A stretch of 64,000 nt of DNA from Halobacillus mangrovi (GTDB taxonomy: Bacteria > Bacillota > Bacilli > Bacillales > Halobacillaceae). The notes below the pieces were generated by a model. The model ran no database searches. It had not been told where the DNA came from and saw only the letters and a list, made by a program, of their open reading frames with translations. Positions 35,110 to 44,704 of the stretch are shown here, in pieces; the first letter of the stretch is position 1, and each line of letters begins with the position of its first letter. The stretch lies in assembly GCF_002097535.1 (NCBI RefSeq), contig NZ_CP020772.1:744001-808000 (forward strand), written 5' to 3'. The position numbers were made by a program, and so were the translations under genes.

Positions 35110-36405
35110 ATGGCCTATCGTGATGAGAAACTAAGTGAAGAGAAGGTATTTAAAGACCCCGTTCATCGATATGTCCACGTACGGGACCGTGTGATATGGG
35201 ATTTGATTGGTACGGCTGAGTTTCAGCGGCTGAGACGCGTCAAGCAGCTGGGAACTTCTTATTTGACCTTTCACGGGGCAGAACATAGTCGGTTCAATCA
35301 TTCCCTCGGAGTTTACGAAATCGTAAGACGGATTATTGAGAATTTCAAGGACCGCGACAACTGGGATCCAGAGGAGCGGTTGTTATGTTTATGTGCAGCT
35401 TTGCTGCATGATTTAGGACATGGTCCTTTTTCCCATTCTTTTGAGAAGGTCTTCAAGCTGGATCATGAAGATTTTACCCAGGCGATCTTACTCGGAGATA
35501 CTGAGGTCAATGCTGTCTTGAAGAAAGTGGGTTCAGACTTTGCAAAGGATGTAGCGGATGTCATTAATAAAACGTATAAAAACAAGCTTGTCGTAAGCCT
35601 GATTTCCAGCCAAATTGATGCAGACCGCATGGATTATTTGCAGAGAGATGCTTATTTTACTGGGGTCAGTTACGGGCATTTTGACATGGAGCGAATTCTT
35701 CGCGTGATGCGTCCTATGGAAGATCAGGTCGTGGTCAAAGAGAGCGGTATGCATGCAGTTGAAGATTATATTATGAGCCGTTACCAAATGTACTGGCAAG
35801 TGTATTTCCATCCAGTGACGCGGAGTGCAGAAGTTATTCTATCTAAAATCCTTCACAGAGCGAAGGTGCTGTATGAAGAAGGCTATACATTCAAGCTGAA
35901 GCCGATTCATTTTCTTTCTTTTTTCGAAGGGAAGCCGACCTTAAAAGAGTACTTGGCATTGGATGAAGCAGTAGCGCTTTATTATTTCCAAATGTGGATG
36001 GAAGAAGAAGATGCCATTTTAAGTGATTTATGTGATCGATTCGTTAACAGGCGCCTGTTCAAATACATTGAATTCAACCCTAATTCTCAAATGAATGAGT
36101 GGATGGAGCTATACAAATTATTTGCAAAAGCAGGACTTGATCCGGATTATTACCTGGTGGTCGATTCCAGTTCTGATTTGCCTTATGACTTTTATCGACC
36201 AGGTGAAGAAGGGGAACGCTTGCCGATCCACTTGCTTCAGCCAAATCAGGAATTAAAAGAACTCTCCCGTCTGTCTGAGATTGTTGAATCCATTTCTGGA
36301 AAAAAACGAACAGATCATAAGTTGTACATTCCTCTTGATCGTCTTGAGGAAATGTCGAAACGAAGTAAAACGAAGAAACGGATTATGGAAATATTGTATG
36401 GATAA
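35110..36405 (+). CDS. ywfO: HD-domain phosphohydrolase YwfO
   Basis: A 431-residue cytoplasmic HD-superfamily protein matching YwfO, a relative of dNTP triphosphohydrolases. The metal site is seen as HSRFNHSLGVYE, then ALLHDLGHGPFSHSFE (His-Asp pair near 102), and the distal Asp in QIDADRMDYLQRDAYFTG. It is expected to hydrolyse nucleoside triphosphates. The ATG follows AAAGGAC. It is 13 bases upstream of the ywgA gene and likely co-transcribed with it, as in B. subtilis order. Confidence 0.93.
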   Translation: MAYRDEKLSEEKVFKDPVHRYVHVRDRVIWDLIGTAEFQRLRRVKQLGTSYLTFHGAEHSRFNHSLGVYEIVRRIIENFKDRDNWDPEERLLCLCAALLHDLGHGPFSHSFEKVFKLDHEDFTQAILLGDTEVNAVLKKVGSDFAKDVADVINKTYKNKLVVSLISSQIDADRMDYLQRDAYFTGVSYGHFDMERILRVMRPMEDQVVVKESGMHAVEDYIMSRYQMYWQVYFHPVTRSAEVILSKILHRAKVLYEEGYTFKLKPIHFLSFFEGKPTLKEYLALDEAVALYYFQMWMEEEDAILSDLCDRFVNRRLFKYIEFNPNSQMNEWMELYKLFAKAGLDPDYYLVVDSSSDLPYDFYRPGEEGERLPIHLLQPNQELKELSRLSEIVESISGKKRTDHKLYIPLDRLEEMSKRSKTKKRIMEILYG

Positions 36406-36418
36406 GGAGTGAGCCTCC

Positions 36419-36919
36419 ATGTTAGAGAATCATGCGAAGCTGATGCAATTTTTCTCAAGCACGGATGAAATTGTCGGCCGTAAGAAGCTGCAAAAAATGA
36501 TATACATACTGAAAAAGTGTGATATTCCATTTGAAGAACGATATCAATTTCATTTTTATGGACCGTATTCAGAAGAGCTGACCCTCAGAGTAGAGGAAAT
36601 GTGCAATTTAGGATTTATAAGTGAGACGAGGGAGGAGAAGAAGAATTACTATCAATACCGGTATCAGCTGACTGACAGCGGCCGAGCTTTCTTAGAGCAT
36701 TATACAATGGATTTGCCTCCTTTAAATAACCACATCACTGAAATGAACGCGAAAAGCTCACGTTTCTTAGAATTGGTTTCCACTATGCTATTTTTTGAGG
36801 ATTTACCAAAAGACGAAATTGCTGAAAAAGTTCTAACGGTAAAAAGTACCCAGAATTATTCTGATGACGACATCCAAGAAGGATGGAAATTTATTGAAAA
36901 GTTACGTGGGATTCATTAA
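36419..36919 (+). CDS. ywgA: YwgA family protein
   Basis: A 166-residue cytoplasmic protein of the YwgA family. It starts LMQFFSSTDEIVGRKKLQKMIY and has YQFHFYGPYSEEL, then RYQLTDSGRAFLEHY, which look like a winged-helix type DNA-binding or Panacea-like fold. No function is established. AAGGAGTG precedes the ATG. Second gene of the ywfO unit, ended by a terminator. Confidence 0.87.
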   Translation: MLENHAKLMQFFSSTDEIVGRKKLQKMIYILKKCDIPFEERYQFHFYGPYSEELTLRVEEMCNLGFISETREEKKNYYQYRYQLTDSGRAFLEHYTMDLPPLNNHITEMNAKSSRFLELVSTMLFFEDLPKDEIAEKVLTVKSTQNYSDDDIQEGWKFIEKLRGIH

Positions 36920-36935
36920 AATCAAAGGTAACATG

Positions 36936-36967
36936 AAGGTATACTGAACATCAGTATGCCTTTTTTA
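36936..36967 (+). terminator. Terminator of ywfO-ywgA
   Basis: aaggtatactga / tcagtatgccttttt stem with T6. Confidence 0.9.
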
Positions 36968-37089
36968 TGCATAACCGTGTCTGATTATTAAAAAAACTTA
37001 GAGGGCTGTACCGATATATATAGAATAAGGGCAGCCAGAGCGGAGCAGAGTGAAAGTTGAGTGAGGGAAGATAGGTCGGGGGTCAAAAA

Positions 37090-39120
37090 ATGAGACTATT
37101 AAAATTTGCGGGTTATTATCTCCTTGGCTTGATCGGGATTCTAGTTATTAGTACGAGTCCGGCTTTGTTTCGTGAACGATCGTATTTCAATGTTTCAGCT
37201 TTTGTAAGTGAGTTTCAGACGCTTCTGACTCAAATTACACAACCATCGGAGTGGGTCTATTTATTCAAGGGAACTCCTGAACCTTTGCTCCCTTATCTAT
37301 GGGAGCCTTATCAATACTCCATGACCATATTTTTTGTTGGGATCATTCTTGGGTTCGTGCTTGCCTTTGTACTGGCAATAGGTACAGCATTCTTACCGAA
37401 GTGGGCAAGAATAATTGTAGGACGGATTTTAAATGTGTTGGAAGCTGTCCCTGACTTGTTGCTGGCTTTTTGTTTACAGTTATTTATTGTCTGGTTATAT
37501 AAACAAACGAATATCCTCTTTTTTCAATTTGCTTCAATTGGACAGGAAAAAGTCTACGTATTGCCTATTATCGCAATCGCCGTTCTCCCTATGGTTACAA
37601 TGTACAAGATCATTCTAATGCTGATTGATGAAGAAATGACAACGTCATATGTGCAAATGGCTAAGAGTAAAGGAATGGAAAAATTCTTTATTCTGAATGT
37701 CCATGTCCTTAGAAATATTGTGAAAAGTGTTTTCTATCATTCCAAGGTGATCCTTTGGGGGTCGTTGTCAAGCCTGCTGATTATTGAATACATATTTAAT
37801 ATGAATGGAATTACGACAGCTTTTCAGCAAGATCCAAGGCCGATCGTCACTTCTGTCATTCTTTTTATGCTGTTCACCCCATTCTTTCTCTTATACCAGG
37901 GGACAGAGTCTTTCATTTTCAAAGATAATAAAGTAGCAAAAGAGACTCAGATGAAAATGAACAGTTTTATTGGATCATCTGCGGCAAAGCTCGGGGGAAA
38001 CTGGGTCAAGCATATGCTTTCAGAATTAGGAGCTCACTTCAAAAATGTAAAATTTTTAGCCGGGTTTTTCGTGATTTTTGGTATGTTGGCGGTCAGTGTG
38101 GTTTATACGCTTACGGCAGATCCACTTGTCGATAAGTTTTTCCATATCAATAATGAAGAGGGGCGGCTCGTCAGCGCTGCGCCACACTCTCCTGAATACG
38201 TCTTTCTTGGTACGGATGAGTTAGGATACAGCATATTTGATCAACTGTTAGTAGGGGCAAAATACACCATCCTATTCGCCTTGGCCATTGCTTTTTTAAG
38301 AATGATTATCGGATTCGTGCTTGCCATTCCATTTGCTTTCTTCTTACCTGAAAAAATACAAAGAGGCATTGAGAAGTTCGTGGACGGGATGCACTATTTG
38401 CCGATGACCATCATCGCTTTGTTGCTCTTATCTCCAGTGTTAACGATGCCCCCTGGGGGGTTCACAACGACTGAAACAGAAAGAGTTCTTTTTCAAGGGG
38501 TGATTTTAACACTGCTTGCTGTCCCACTGGTTATTACACTATTTGGGAATGAGATGAAGCTGATTATGCAGGAAGAGTATGTGGTCAGCACAAAAGTTTT
38601 GGGCGGCAGTTCTTTACATTTGCTTTGGAAGCATTTGCTGCCTCATTTAAGTTCAAGAATGGGTGTGGTTTTCGGACAGCAATTCATTCAGACCTTGCTC
38701 ATTTTCATTCATCTTGGCGTGTTTAATATATTCTTCGGAGGGACCAAGGTGAGTTACGACCCGATGATGCCTGACCCTCCACAATCGACGACTTATGAAT
38801 GGTCAGGACTTATCGGATCGTCAAAGGATTCACTCATGACAGGGCGCTGGTGGTTTATCATCCCTGCACTTGTCTGTTTTATGATCTTGATTCTGGCTAT
38901 GCAGCTAGTTATTCAAGGGATCAAAGAAGTTCAGCACAAGCGTGTCGGAGTACCTATTGAAGGGTTGAATTGGTCGAAGCGATTGTTTAAGAAAAAGGAG
39001 AAAGCGAGGTACAGTCCAAGAAATCCATCTAAAGAAGCTTTCGTCTTTACGAAAAGTGATCATAGTAAACAAGAGGATCAGCGGCATTCCTTCTATTCAG
39101 AAAGAAGGCGAGGAGGATAA
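37090..39120 (+). CDS. Fused double ABC transporter permease (oligopeptide/nickel type), orphan
   Basis: A 676-residue protein in which two BPD_transp_1 permease domains are joined, roughly residues 75-290 (OppB/DppB-like) and 375-620 (OppC/DppC-like). Each carries an EAA-type loop for ATPase contact: QMAKSKGMEKFFILNVHVLRN-like around 195 and STKVLGGSSLHLLWKHLLPH around 500. A leading and a central single helix surround them, and the tail (about 640-676) is Lys/Arg/Ser-rich and hydrophilic. No binding protein or ATPase gene is adjacent. Its substrate is unknown. Start ATG at 37090; upstream tcgggggtc is a moderate site. Confidence 0.87.
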   Translation: MRLLKFAGYYLLGLIGILVISTSPALFRERSYFNVSAFVSEFQTLLTQITQPSEWVYLFKGTPEPLLPYLWEPYQYSMTIFFVGIILGFVLAFVLAIGTAFLPKWARIIVGRILNVLEAVPDLLLAFCLQLFIVWLYKQTNILFFQFASIGQEKVYVLPIIAIAVLPMVTMYKIILMLIDEEMTTSYVQMAKSKGMEKFFILNVHVLRNIVKSVFYHSKVILWGSLSSLLIIEYIFNMNGITTAFQQDPRPIVTSVILFMLFTPFFLLYQGTESFIFKDNKVAKETQMKMNSFIGSSAAKLGGNWVKHMLSELGAHFKNVKFLAGFFVIFGMLAVSVVYTLTADPLVDKFFHINNEEGRLVSAAPHSPEYVFLGTDELGYSIFDQLLVGAKYTILFALAIAFLRMIIGFVLAIPFAFFLPEKIQRGIEKFVDGMHYLPMTIIALLLLSPVLTMPPGGFTTTETERVLFQGVILTLLAVPLVITLFGNEMKLIMQEEYVVSTKVLGGSSLHLLWKHLLPHLSSRMGVVFGQQFIQTLLIFIHLGVFNIFFGGTKVSYDPMMPDPPQSTTYEWSGLIGSSKDSLMTGRWWFIIPALVCFMILILAMQLVIQGIKEVQHKRVGVPIEGLNWSKRLFKKKEKARYSPRNPSKEAFVFTKSDHSKQEDQRHSFYSERRRGG

Positions 39121-39459
39121 GTGTCTTTATAAACGCTCTTAATTTTCGCGTGTGTTAAGTAAGTCGAGGAGTATCTCAATCCATAAAATACCCGGAGCTG
39201 AACATCAGCTCCGGGTATTTTACACCTATTTTGTAGAATCATAATTTTTTTGTTTTTTGTAGATCCTTATTTTAAATAGGCAACCGCACTTCCCCTTAAG
39301 TACGTAGATAGATCTTTCATTATCTATACTTCGAGATAAATAAGGGATTTCCTTCTTTTTATAAAGAATTGATGGAAACCAGCCCTATCGCTAAAAAAGC
39401 TTGAATAGAATATGTTAAAATGAGACAAAACCGCCAGGCAAGAGGAGGATTTTCTGACA
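39121..39459. other. Gene-free stretch upstream of ywhD
   Basis: Holds the strong hairpin at 39185-39222, an AT-rich stretch, and the leader of ywhD with GAGGAGG before the start. A TGTTAAAAT extended -10-like sequence at 39413-39421 lacks a good -35. No gene is seen. Confidence 0.5.
39185..39222 (+). terminator. Terminator of the fused permease gene
   Basis: aaaatacccggagctga / tcagctccgggtatttt is a 17-bp perfect stem with a three-base loop. Confidence 0.9.
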
Positions 39460-40002
39460 ATGAAGGAATTTGACCAGTTTAAAAATAACCAGGAACAGAA
39501 CGATAAAAAGAAGAATCAATTTACGATCATCAAGGATGATTCGACCGATGGGCATGGAGGCTACGGTGTAGGTTCGATCAGTCTTGAGAATATGACGCCT
39601 GTTATCGTCGATCCGAATGAAGGCGAAGCGTTTGTAGATATGGGAGCTCTTCATGCACGTAGTAAAGTGGAGAAAAGGATTAAATTCATCCCTAATAAAG
39701 AGGAAGTCCCTAATGGTTTGCTCTATTGGATTGCTTGGGTAACGGTCGATTATCAAGAAGGAAAACCGTCTTACTACGGTGTGGCCGGCAGCGAACTCCG
39801 TGTAGACCGTTCGATTAAGCGCGGATATAAGCTGATGCCTGAACATGTTAATCATATGGACAAATCTTTGAAGGGCCGTTTCGCTGTCGATCACATGGAT
39901 GAGAAATCGAAAAAGATTCTGGGAGAGTACTTGCGTGATTTCAAACCAGATCTTTGGGAGAATACAAACCAAGAATTAAAAGATGCGCTAGGTGTTGAAT
40001 AG
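39460..40002 (+). CDS. ywhD: YwhD family protein
   Basis: A 180-residue soluble protein matching YwhD. Landmarks: NQFTIIKDDSTDGHGGYGVG, VIVDPNEGEAFVDMGALHARS, YWIAWVTVDY and SYYGVAGSEL. Function unknown; it is conserved in Bacillaceae beside pbpG (ywhE), which is also nearby here. AAGAGGAGG precedes the ATG. A terminator follows at once. Confidence 0.9.
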   Translation: MKEFDQFKNNQEQNDKKKNQFTIIKDDSTDGHGGYGVGSISLENMTPVIVDPNEGEAFVDMGALHARSKVEKRIKFIPNKEEVPNGLLYWIAWVTVDYQEGKPSYYGVAGSELRVDRSIKRGYKLMPEHVNHMDKSLKGRFAVDHMDEKSKKILGEYLRDFKPDLWENTNQELKDALGVE

Positions 40003-40011
40003 ATTTCTACA

Positions 40012-40038
40012 CGCACTTCCTTACAGGGAGTGCTTTTT
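40012..40038 (+). terminator. Terminator of ywhD
   Basis: gcacttcc / gggagtgc stem (one G-T pair) followed by T6. Confidence 0.85.
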
Positions 40039-40147
40039 TATGAGTGAATCTTGGACTTGGAAGATATTCACCGGAAAATTCCAGTTTACTCTGAGCCCTT
40101 TTATGGTAAAATAAGAACAAATGTTCGTGTTGGAAGGTGGAGCTACT

Positions 40148-40489
40148 ATGGATAGTCGCAATAGGGATCGGGGAACGATCAAATGGACTTCGTTGATGTT
40201 GCCTGAACATGTGGAAATGGTCAAAAAGCTATGGAAGGAGGATGAACGGGTAGAAAGAGGAATCATCGATGAGCAAAAAGCAGTCGAAATTGACTTTCTG
40301 ATGCAGCGTGCGCTAAATGATGATTTGACGGTAAAGGTGCTAGTTTATAATGGGTTTGATTATGACAACATTCTGCTGAAGATGAAATCCATCAATAAGC
40401 TTGATCGTAAAGTAACCGGTGTGAATTGGAAGACGAAAGAACCCGTCCACATAGCCTTAGACGACATTGCAGATCTCTCGATTGTATAG
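40148..40489 (+). CDS. YolD-like family protein
   Basis: A 113-residue protein of the YolD-like family: RDRGTIKWTSLMLPEHVEM at the N terminus and DRKVTGVNWKTKEPVHIALDDI near the end, with a Sm-like beta core. YolD proteins usually sit beside Y-family DNA polymerases of the UvrX/YqjW kind and are linked to UV damage tolerance; none is adjacent here. GGTGGAG precedes the ATG at 40148; the nine codons upstream in frame are excluded. Confidence 0.87.
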   Translation: MDSRNRDRGTIKWTSLMLPEHVEMVKKLWKEDERVERGIIDEQKAVEIDFLMQRALNDDLTVKVLVYNGFDYDNILLKMKSINKLDRKVTGVNWKTKEPVHIALDDIADLSIV

Positions 40490-40614
40490 CCTTTTGGATT
40501 TTGTTCACAAAATGTTCAAGAAAAATGTGGCTAAAACATTGTTCTCAATCTTGACGAAAGAGTGAGGGGAATAATATATTAAGTAACACATGGGTTTACA
40601 TGTATTACTAGGAC

Positions 40615-40652
40615 AAAGAAAGCGACCGGTAGGAACCGGTCGTTTTCTTTGT
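40615..40652. terminator. Bidirectional terminator
   Basis: aaagaaagcgaccggt / accggtcgttttcttt stem followed by T7 on the plus strand. It separates the YolD gene from the convergent pbpG. Confidence 0.9.
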
Positions 40653-40757
40653 CTTTTTTTAGTTATAGAGTGGGGATGGCTGGTAAGGAACAACCTCTGT
40701 TCCCGTTCTGCTCCTGTCTGTTCCCGAAGGGTTCCTCTCTGTCCTCTAACCATTATT

Positions 40758-42818
40758 CTAGAAGAACCAGTCGACGACGTCTTTAAACCATGGGTCATTA
40801 CGGAATTCATTCTCAATTTCTTCTTTATCTTTATCTTCATTACCACCGCAAACTTCTTTAGGGATATCTTTTTTATCCATATAGACGAGCCGCTCTTTAG
40901 GACAATTCGGGCCAGAACGATTGCCTGTTTCCGGATCGATATATACGCCTTTGACGTTCGGCGTCGGGATGAAGGCCGCTGTCGGCAAGGGTTCGTGTAT
41001 AGATTCCATCGTCCCAGCCCAAATGGATTTGGCGTATCTTTTCTCATTGAAGGTTTCCAGCTTCCTTCCCCCTTCATCGTGACCGATCCATACGGCTGAT
41101 ACGTACTGAGGACTGAAGCCGATCATCCAGCTATCGTAATCGGTCGTACCCGATTTGCCGCCATACATCCGAGTGAGCTTGCCTTTAATCGGAGACCCTG
41201 TTACGGAGGCATAGTCCCCATCCAGGGAAGAATCAAACATTCCGGTCATCATGTGGGTGATCGTGAAAGCCCGGTCCGGATCGATCTTGTCTTCCTCACT
41301 ATAAGTTGGCTGGTATTCATAAAGGACATTTCCATGTCTGTCGGTAATTTTATCAATCGTATGGCCTTCCAAAGACTCCGAACCTTTCAACATCTTCCCG
41401 TAGGCGCTTACCATATCGTAAAGGGAAATGGATGTAGCACCAAGGGCCAGGGAAGGGACGGGTTTCGCGTTGCTATCTATACCGAATGTATTCAAAGTAT
41501 GAACTAATTTTTCGGGCCCAATATCAACGTGTGTAGACACGGCGTAAATATTATCCGAAACGGCCAGTGCCTGGGCCATGGTAATCGGCTTGTCTGCATA
41601 TTGATCGTTAAAGTTCGTAGGAGAGTAGACTTTTCCGTTTTTTCCTACTTCAAAGTCAGTGGGTTTACTCTCAATCATAGTTACCGGAGAGTACCCTTCT
41701 TTCAAAGCAGCGTAGTAAAGAAAAGGCTTAATGGTAGACCCTACTTGTCTTTTTGCTTGGGTGGCTCTATTATAAGGACTCTCCTTATAATCCCGCCCGC
41801 CCACAAGAGCTGTGATCGCACCGTTGTGGCTGTTCATAACAGCTGCCGCCAATTGGACATCTTCTTCTTTTGGCATTTGCGATGCCACTTGTTCTTCTAA
41901 AATTTCCTGGTGGTCTTCATTCAGCGTTGTGTGAATATGGTAGCCGCCTGTCATCACTTGCTCCGATTCGATATCCAATAAATCCGCTGCTTCTGCTACG
42001 ACTTGATCTTGAAAATAAGGGGCAACTTCTTTGTCAGACGTTTCCTTATGATCGGAATAAACGAGACTGGTTTCAACCGCTTCTGTTTTTTCTGCAGAAG
42101 TGATAAAACCATTCCGCTCCATTTCAGCTAATATTTGCTTTTGCCTGGATTCGGCGTTTTCTTCGTTCGCCAAAGGTGAATAGTAACTAGGACCCTTTGG
42201 AATGCCAGCGAGCATCGCAGCTTCTGTCAGGGTCAGTTCTTCGGCATGCTTATTGAAATAATAGCGGCTTGCGGACTCAATTCCATAAGCCCCGTGGCCA
42301 TAATAGATTGTGTTCAAATATCCTTCGAGAATCTCTTCTTTGTTGTAAAAGATTTCTAAGCGAAGCGCGTATAGGGCTTCCTGGATTTTTCGTTTCCAAG
42401 TCTTATCATGGGACAAATATAGGTTGCGGGCATATTGCTGCGTGATTGTACTAGCCCCTTCGGCCATCCGCATTTGTTTAAGATCGGTAAGTGCTGCGCC
42501 AGCGATTCGCTTCAAGTCGAAGCCGAAATGGTTATAGAAACGACGATCCTCAATCGCGATCGTTGCTTCTTTGATGGTTTCGGGCATGTCCTCAATGTTG
42601 ATCCAGTACCTTTCCTGAGCCCCGTGGTCTTCACCAATGACATCACCTTTTGAACTATAATAAAGCGTATTTTGCTCCGTCATAAGTGAAGGTGGACCTT
42701 GCGTAATGGCAAAGATCAACAATCCCAAGGCGCCAATGAGCGCGATAACTGTTCCGATAAAAGCAATCTTAATAGAGCGCTTCAGCCATTTGTATGTGAA
42801 TCGAATAAATAATATCAT
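40758..42818 (-). CDS. pbpG: Class A penicillin-binding protein (PbpG/PBP2d-like)
   Basis: A 686-residue bifunctional peptidoglycan synthase. One N-terminal membrane anchor (about 18-38) is followed by a GT51 glycosyltransferase domain with catalytic Glu 90 in AIEDRRFYNHFG, then STITQQYARN and KEEILEGYLN. The transpeptidase domain has Ser 361 in GSTIKPF, SDN at 421-423 and KSGTT at 554-558. In B. subtilis pbpG (ywhE) is a forespore-expressed enzyme encoded next to speE, as here. It is divergent from speE. The last 60 residues are acidic and follow a Cys-containing PNCP element. Confidence 0.93.
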   Translation of the reverse strand: MILFIRFTYKWLKRSIKIAFIGTVIALIGALGLLIFAITQGPPSLMTEQNTLYYSSKGDVIGEDHGAQERYWINIEDMPETIKEATIAIEDRRFYNHFGFDLKRIAGAALTDLKQMRMAEGASTITQQYARNLYLSHDKTWKRKIQEALYALRLEIFYNKEEILEGYLNTIYYGHGAYGIESASRYYFNKHAEELTLTEAAMLAGIPKGPSYYSPLANEENAESRQKQILAEMERNGFITSAEKTEAVETSLVYSDHKETSDKEVAPYFQDQVVAEAADLLDIESEQVMTGGYHIHTTLNEDHQEILEEQVASQMPKEEDVQLAAAVMNSHNGAITALVGGRDYKESPYNRATQAKRQVGSTIKPFLYYAALKEGYSPVTMIESKPTDFEVGKNGKVYSPTNFNDQYADKPITMAQALAVSDNIYAVSTHVDIGPEKLVHTLNTFGIDSNAKPVPSLALGATSISLYDMVSAYGKMLKGSESLEGHTIDKITDRHGNVLYEYQPTYSEEDKIDPDRAFTITHMMTGMFDSSLDGDYASVTGSPIKGKLTRMYGGKSGTTDYDSWMIGFSPQYVSAVWIGHDEGGRKLETFNEKRYAKSIWAGTMESIHEPLPTAAFIPTPNVKGVYIDPETGNRSGPNCPKERLVYMDKKDIPKEVCGGNEDKDKEEIENEFRNDPWFKDVVDWFF

Positions 42819-42937
42819 TCTCTTATACTCCCAACTGTTAAGAAAGAATAAAGACTGCTATTATTATGTGAGAATACGTAGTAAAATAAACGTCTTGTTA
42901 CTTTTTCCAAACGCAATGTAAAAAGGAGATACAAAAT

Positions 42938-43768
42938 ATGGGTACATGGTTTACTGAAAAACAAACGGAAAATTTCGGAATTACAGCGAAAATAAATCGC
43001 TCGTTGCATAAAGAAAAAACAGATTTTCAAGAGTTGGAGATGCTGGAAACAGAAGAATGGGGTAACATGCTCGTCCTTGATGACATGGTCATGACGACAG
43101 AGAAGGATGAATTTGTCTATCATGAAATGGTTGCCCACGTCCCTTTATTTACACATCCAAGTCCTAAGCAAGTTCTTGTCGTTGGAGGGGGGGACGGAGG
43201 AGTCATTCGCGAAGTATTGAAGCATCCAAGTGTAGAAAAAGCGACGCTTGTAGAAATCGATGGAAAGGTCATTGAATACTCCAAGCACTATTTGCCGAGT
43301 ATCGCTGGTGCGCTTGAAGATGAGCGAGTAGAAGTAAAAGTTGATGACGGCTTCATGCACATTGCAAAAAGTGAACGTGAATACGACGTCATCATGGTAG
43401 ATTCTACGGAACCTGTAGGACCAGCTGTAAACCTTTTCTCTAAAGGGTTTTATGAAGGGATTGCCAAAGCATTGAAGGAAGATGGCATTTTCGTTGCTCA
43501 AACGGATAATCCATGGTTTAAAGCAGATTTGATCAAACAAGTGTATGGTGATGTGAAAGAAACGTTCCCGATCACAAAAGTTTACACAGCGAACATACCG
43601 ACCTATCCAAGTGGTCTTTGGACATTCACAATGGGAAGTAAAATCTATGATCCGCTTCAAGTATCAGATGAGCGCTTCATTGATATTGAAACGAAATATT
43701 ATACAAAAGAGCTTCATAAAGCATGCTTTGCTTTGCCGAAGTTCGTGAAAGATTTGACGGAGGAGTGA
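42938..43768 (+). CDS. speE: Spermidine synthase
   Basis: A 276-residue cytoplasmic aminopropyltransferase that joins putrescine with decarboxylated S-adenosylmethionine. It has the Rossmann motif [16 protein letters not shown], the acidic dcSAM ligand in [12 protein letters not shown], and [10 protein letters not shown] with the catalytic Asp. [14 protein letters not shown] is the classical N-terminal signature. AAAAGGAGATAC precedes the ATG. The speB start follows only 5 bases after the stop, so the two form an operon giving the agmatine-putrescine-spermidine route. Confidence 0.96.
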   Translation: MGTWFTEKQTENFGITAKINRSLHKEKTDFQELEMLETEEWGNMLVLDDMVMTTEKDEFVYHEMVAHVPLFTHPSPKQVLVVGGGDGGVIREVLKHPSVEKATLVEIDGKVIEYSKHYLPSIAGALEDERVEVKVDDGFMHIAKSEREYDVIMVDSTEPVGPAVNLFSKGFYEGIAKALKEDGIFVAQTDNPWFKADLIKQVYGDVKETFPITKVYTANIPTYPSGLWTFTMGSKIYDPLQVSDERFIDIETKYYTKELHKACFALPKFVKDLTEE

Positions 43769-43773
43769 GTCAG

Positions 43774-44646
43774 ATGATTTTTGATGAATCCTACTCCGGA
43801 AAGGTTTTTATTATGAGTCGTGCAACAGAGGAAGAGGCTGACTGTGTCATCTACGGTATGCCCATGGATTGGACCGTCAGCTTCCGTCCTGGATCGCGGT
43901 TTGGTCCAAACCGAATCCGTGAAGCGTCGATCGGACTAGAGGAATATAGTCCTTATTTGGACCGCCATCTTGAAGAAGTGCGTTACCACGATGCAGGCGA
44001 TATGATGCTGCCATTCGGCAACCCCCAGCGCAGCATTGACATGATTGAAGGCTATATTGATGAGCTATTGGAAAAAGGAAAGTTTCCTCTTGGCTTAGGC
44101 GGAGAGCACCTTGTCACATGGCCGGTTTTGAAGGCGATGTACCGGAAATACCGTGACATGGCTGTTATCCATATTGATGCTCATGCAGACCTGCGTGAAG
44201 AATACGAAGGCGAACCGTTATCGCATTCTACGCCTATTCGAAAGACGTGCGAATTGATAGGGCCTGAAAATGTGTACTCCTTCGGTATTCGCTCAGGGAT
44301 GCGTGAGGAGTTTCAGTATGCTAAAGATAGCGGTATGTTTATGGCGAAGTATGAAGTATTAGGACCACTCAAAAAAGTTCTTCCACACCTTGCCGGACGT
44401 CCGGTATATGTGACGATTGACATCGACGTCCTCGACCCGGCATTCGCTCCTGGCACAGGCACAGCGGAAGCAGGAGGGATCACTTCAAAAGAACTGCTTG
44501 CGGCCATTCATGAACTGGCTCAAAGTGAAGTGAACGTAATTGGATCCGATCTTGTTGAAGTCGCCCCTGTTTATGATCCGACTGAGAAAACACCGATTGC
44601 AGCAAGTAAGTTTGTACGCGAAATGCTTTTAGGGTTCGTGAAATAA
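43774..44646 (+). CDS. speB: Agmatinase
   Basis: A 290-residue ureohydrolase that converts agmatine to putrescine and urea. Mn ligands are seen in LGGEHLVTWP, IHIDAHADLREEY and TIDIDVLDPAFAPGTGT; PGSRFGPNRIREAS is typical of agmatinases. GGAGGAG 8 bases before the ATG at 43774 fixes the start; the open frame extends 17 codons into speE without one. Second gene of the speEB operon. Confidence 0.96.
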   Translation: MIFDESYSGKVFIMSRATEEEADCVIYGMPMDWTVSFRPGSRFGPNRIREASIGLEEYSPYLDRHLEEVRYHDAGDMMLPFGNPQRSIDMIEGYIDELLEKGKFPLGLGGEHLVTWPVLKAMYRKYRDMAVIHIDAHADLREEYEGEPLSHSTPIRKTCELIGPENVYSFGIRSGMREEFQYAKDSGMFMAKYEVLGPLKKVLPHLAGRPVYVTIDIDVLDPAFAPGTGTAEAGGITSKELLAAIHELAQSEVNVIGSDLVEVAPVYDPTEKTPIAASKFVREMLLGFVK

Positions 44647-44669
44647 GTGATAGGATAAAAGAAGACTTT

Positions 44670-44704
44670 TAAGCCACTATGACTGGTGATCATGGTGGCT
44701 TTTC
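44670..44704 (+). terminator. Terminator of speE-speB
   Basis: aagccactatga / tcatggtggctttt stem with one G-T pair and a T run. Confidence 0.88.

Noticed and set aside
40505..41077. 190-codon minus-strand open frame
   Set aside because: It overlaps the pbpG C-terminal coding region in another frame, is extremely Arg/Lys/Thr-rich, and runs through the terminator.
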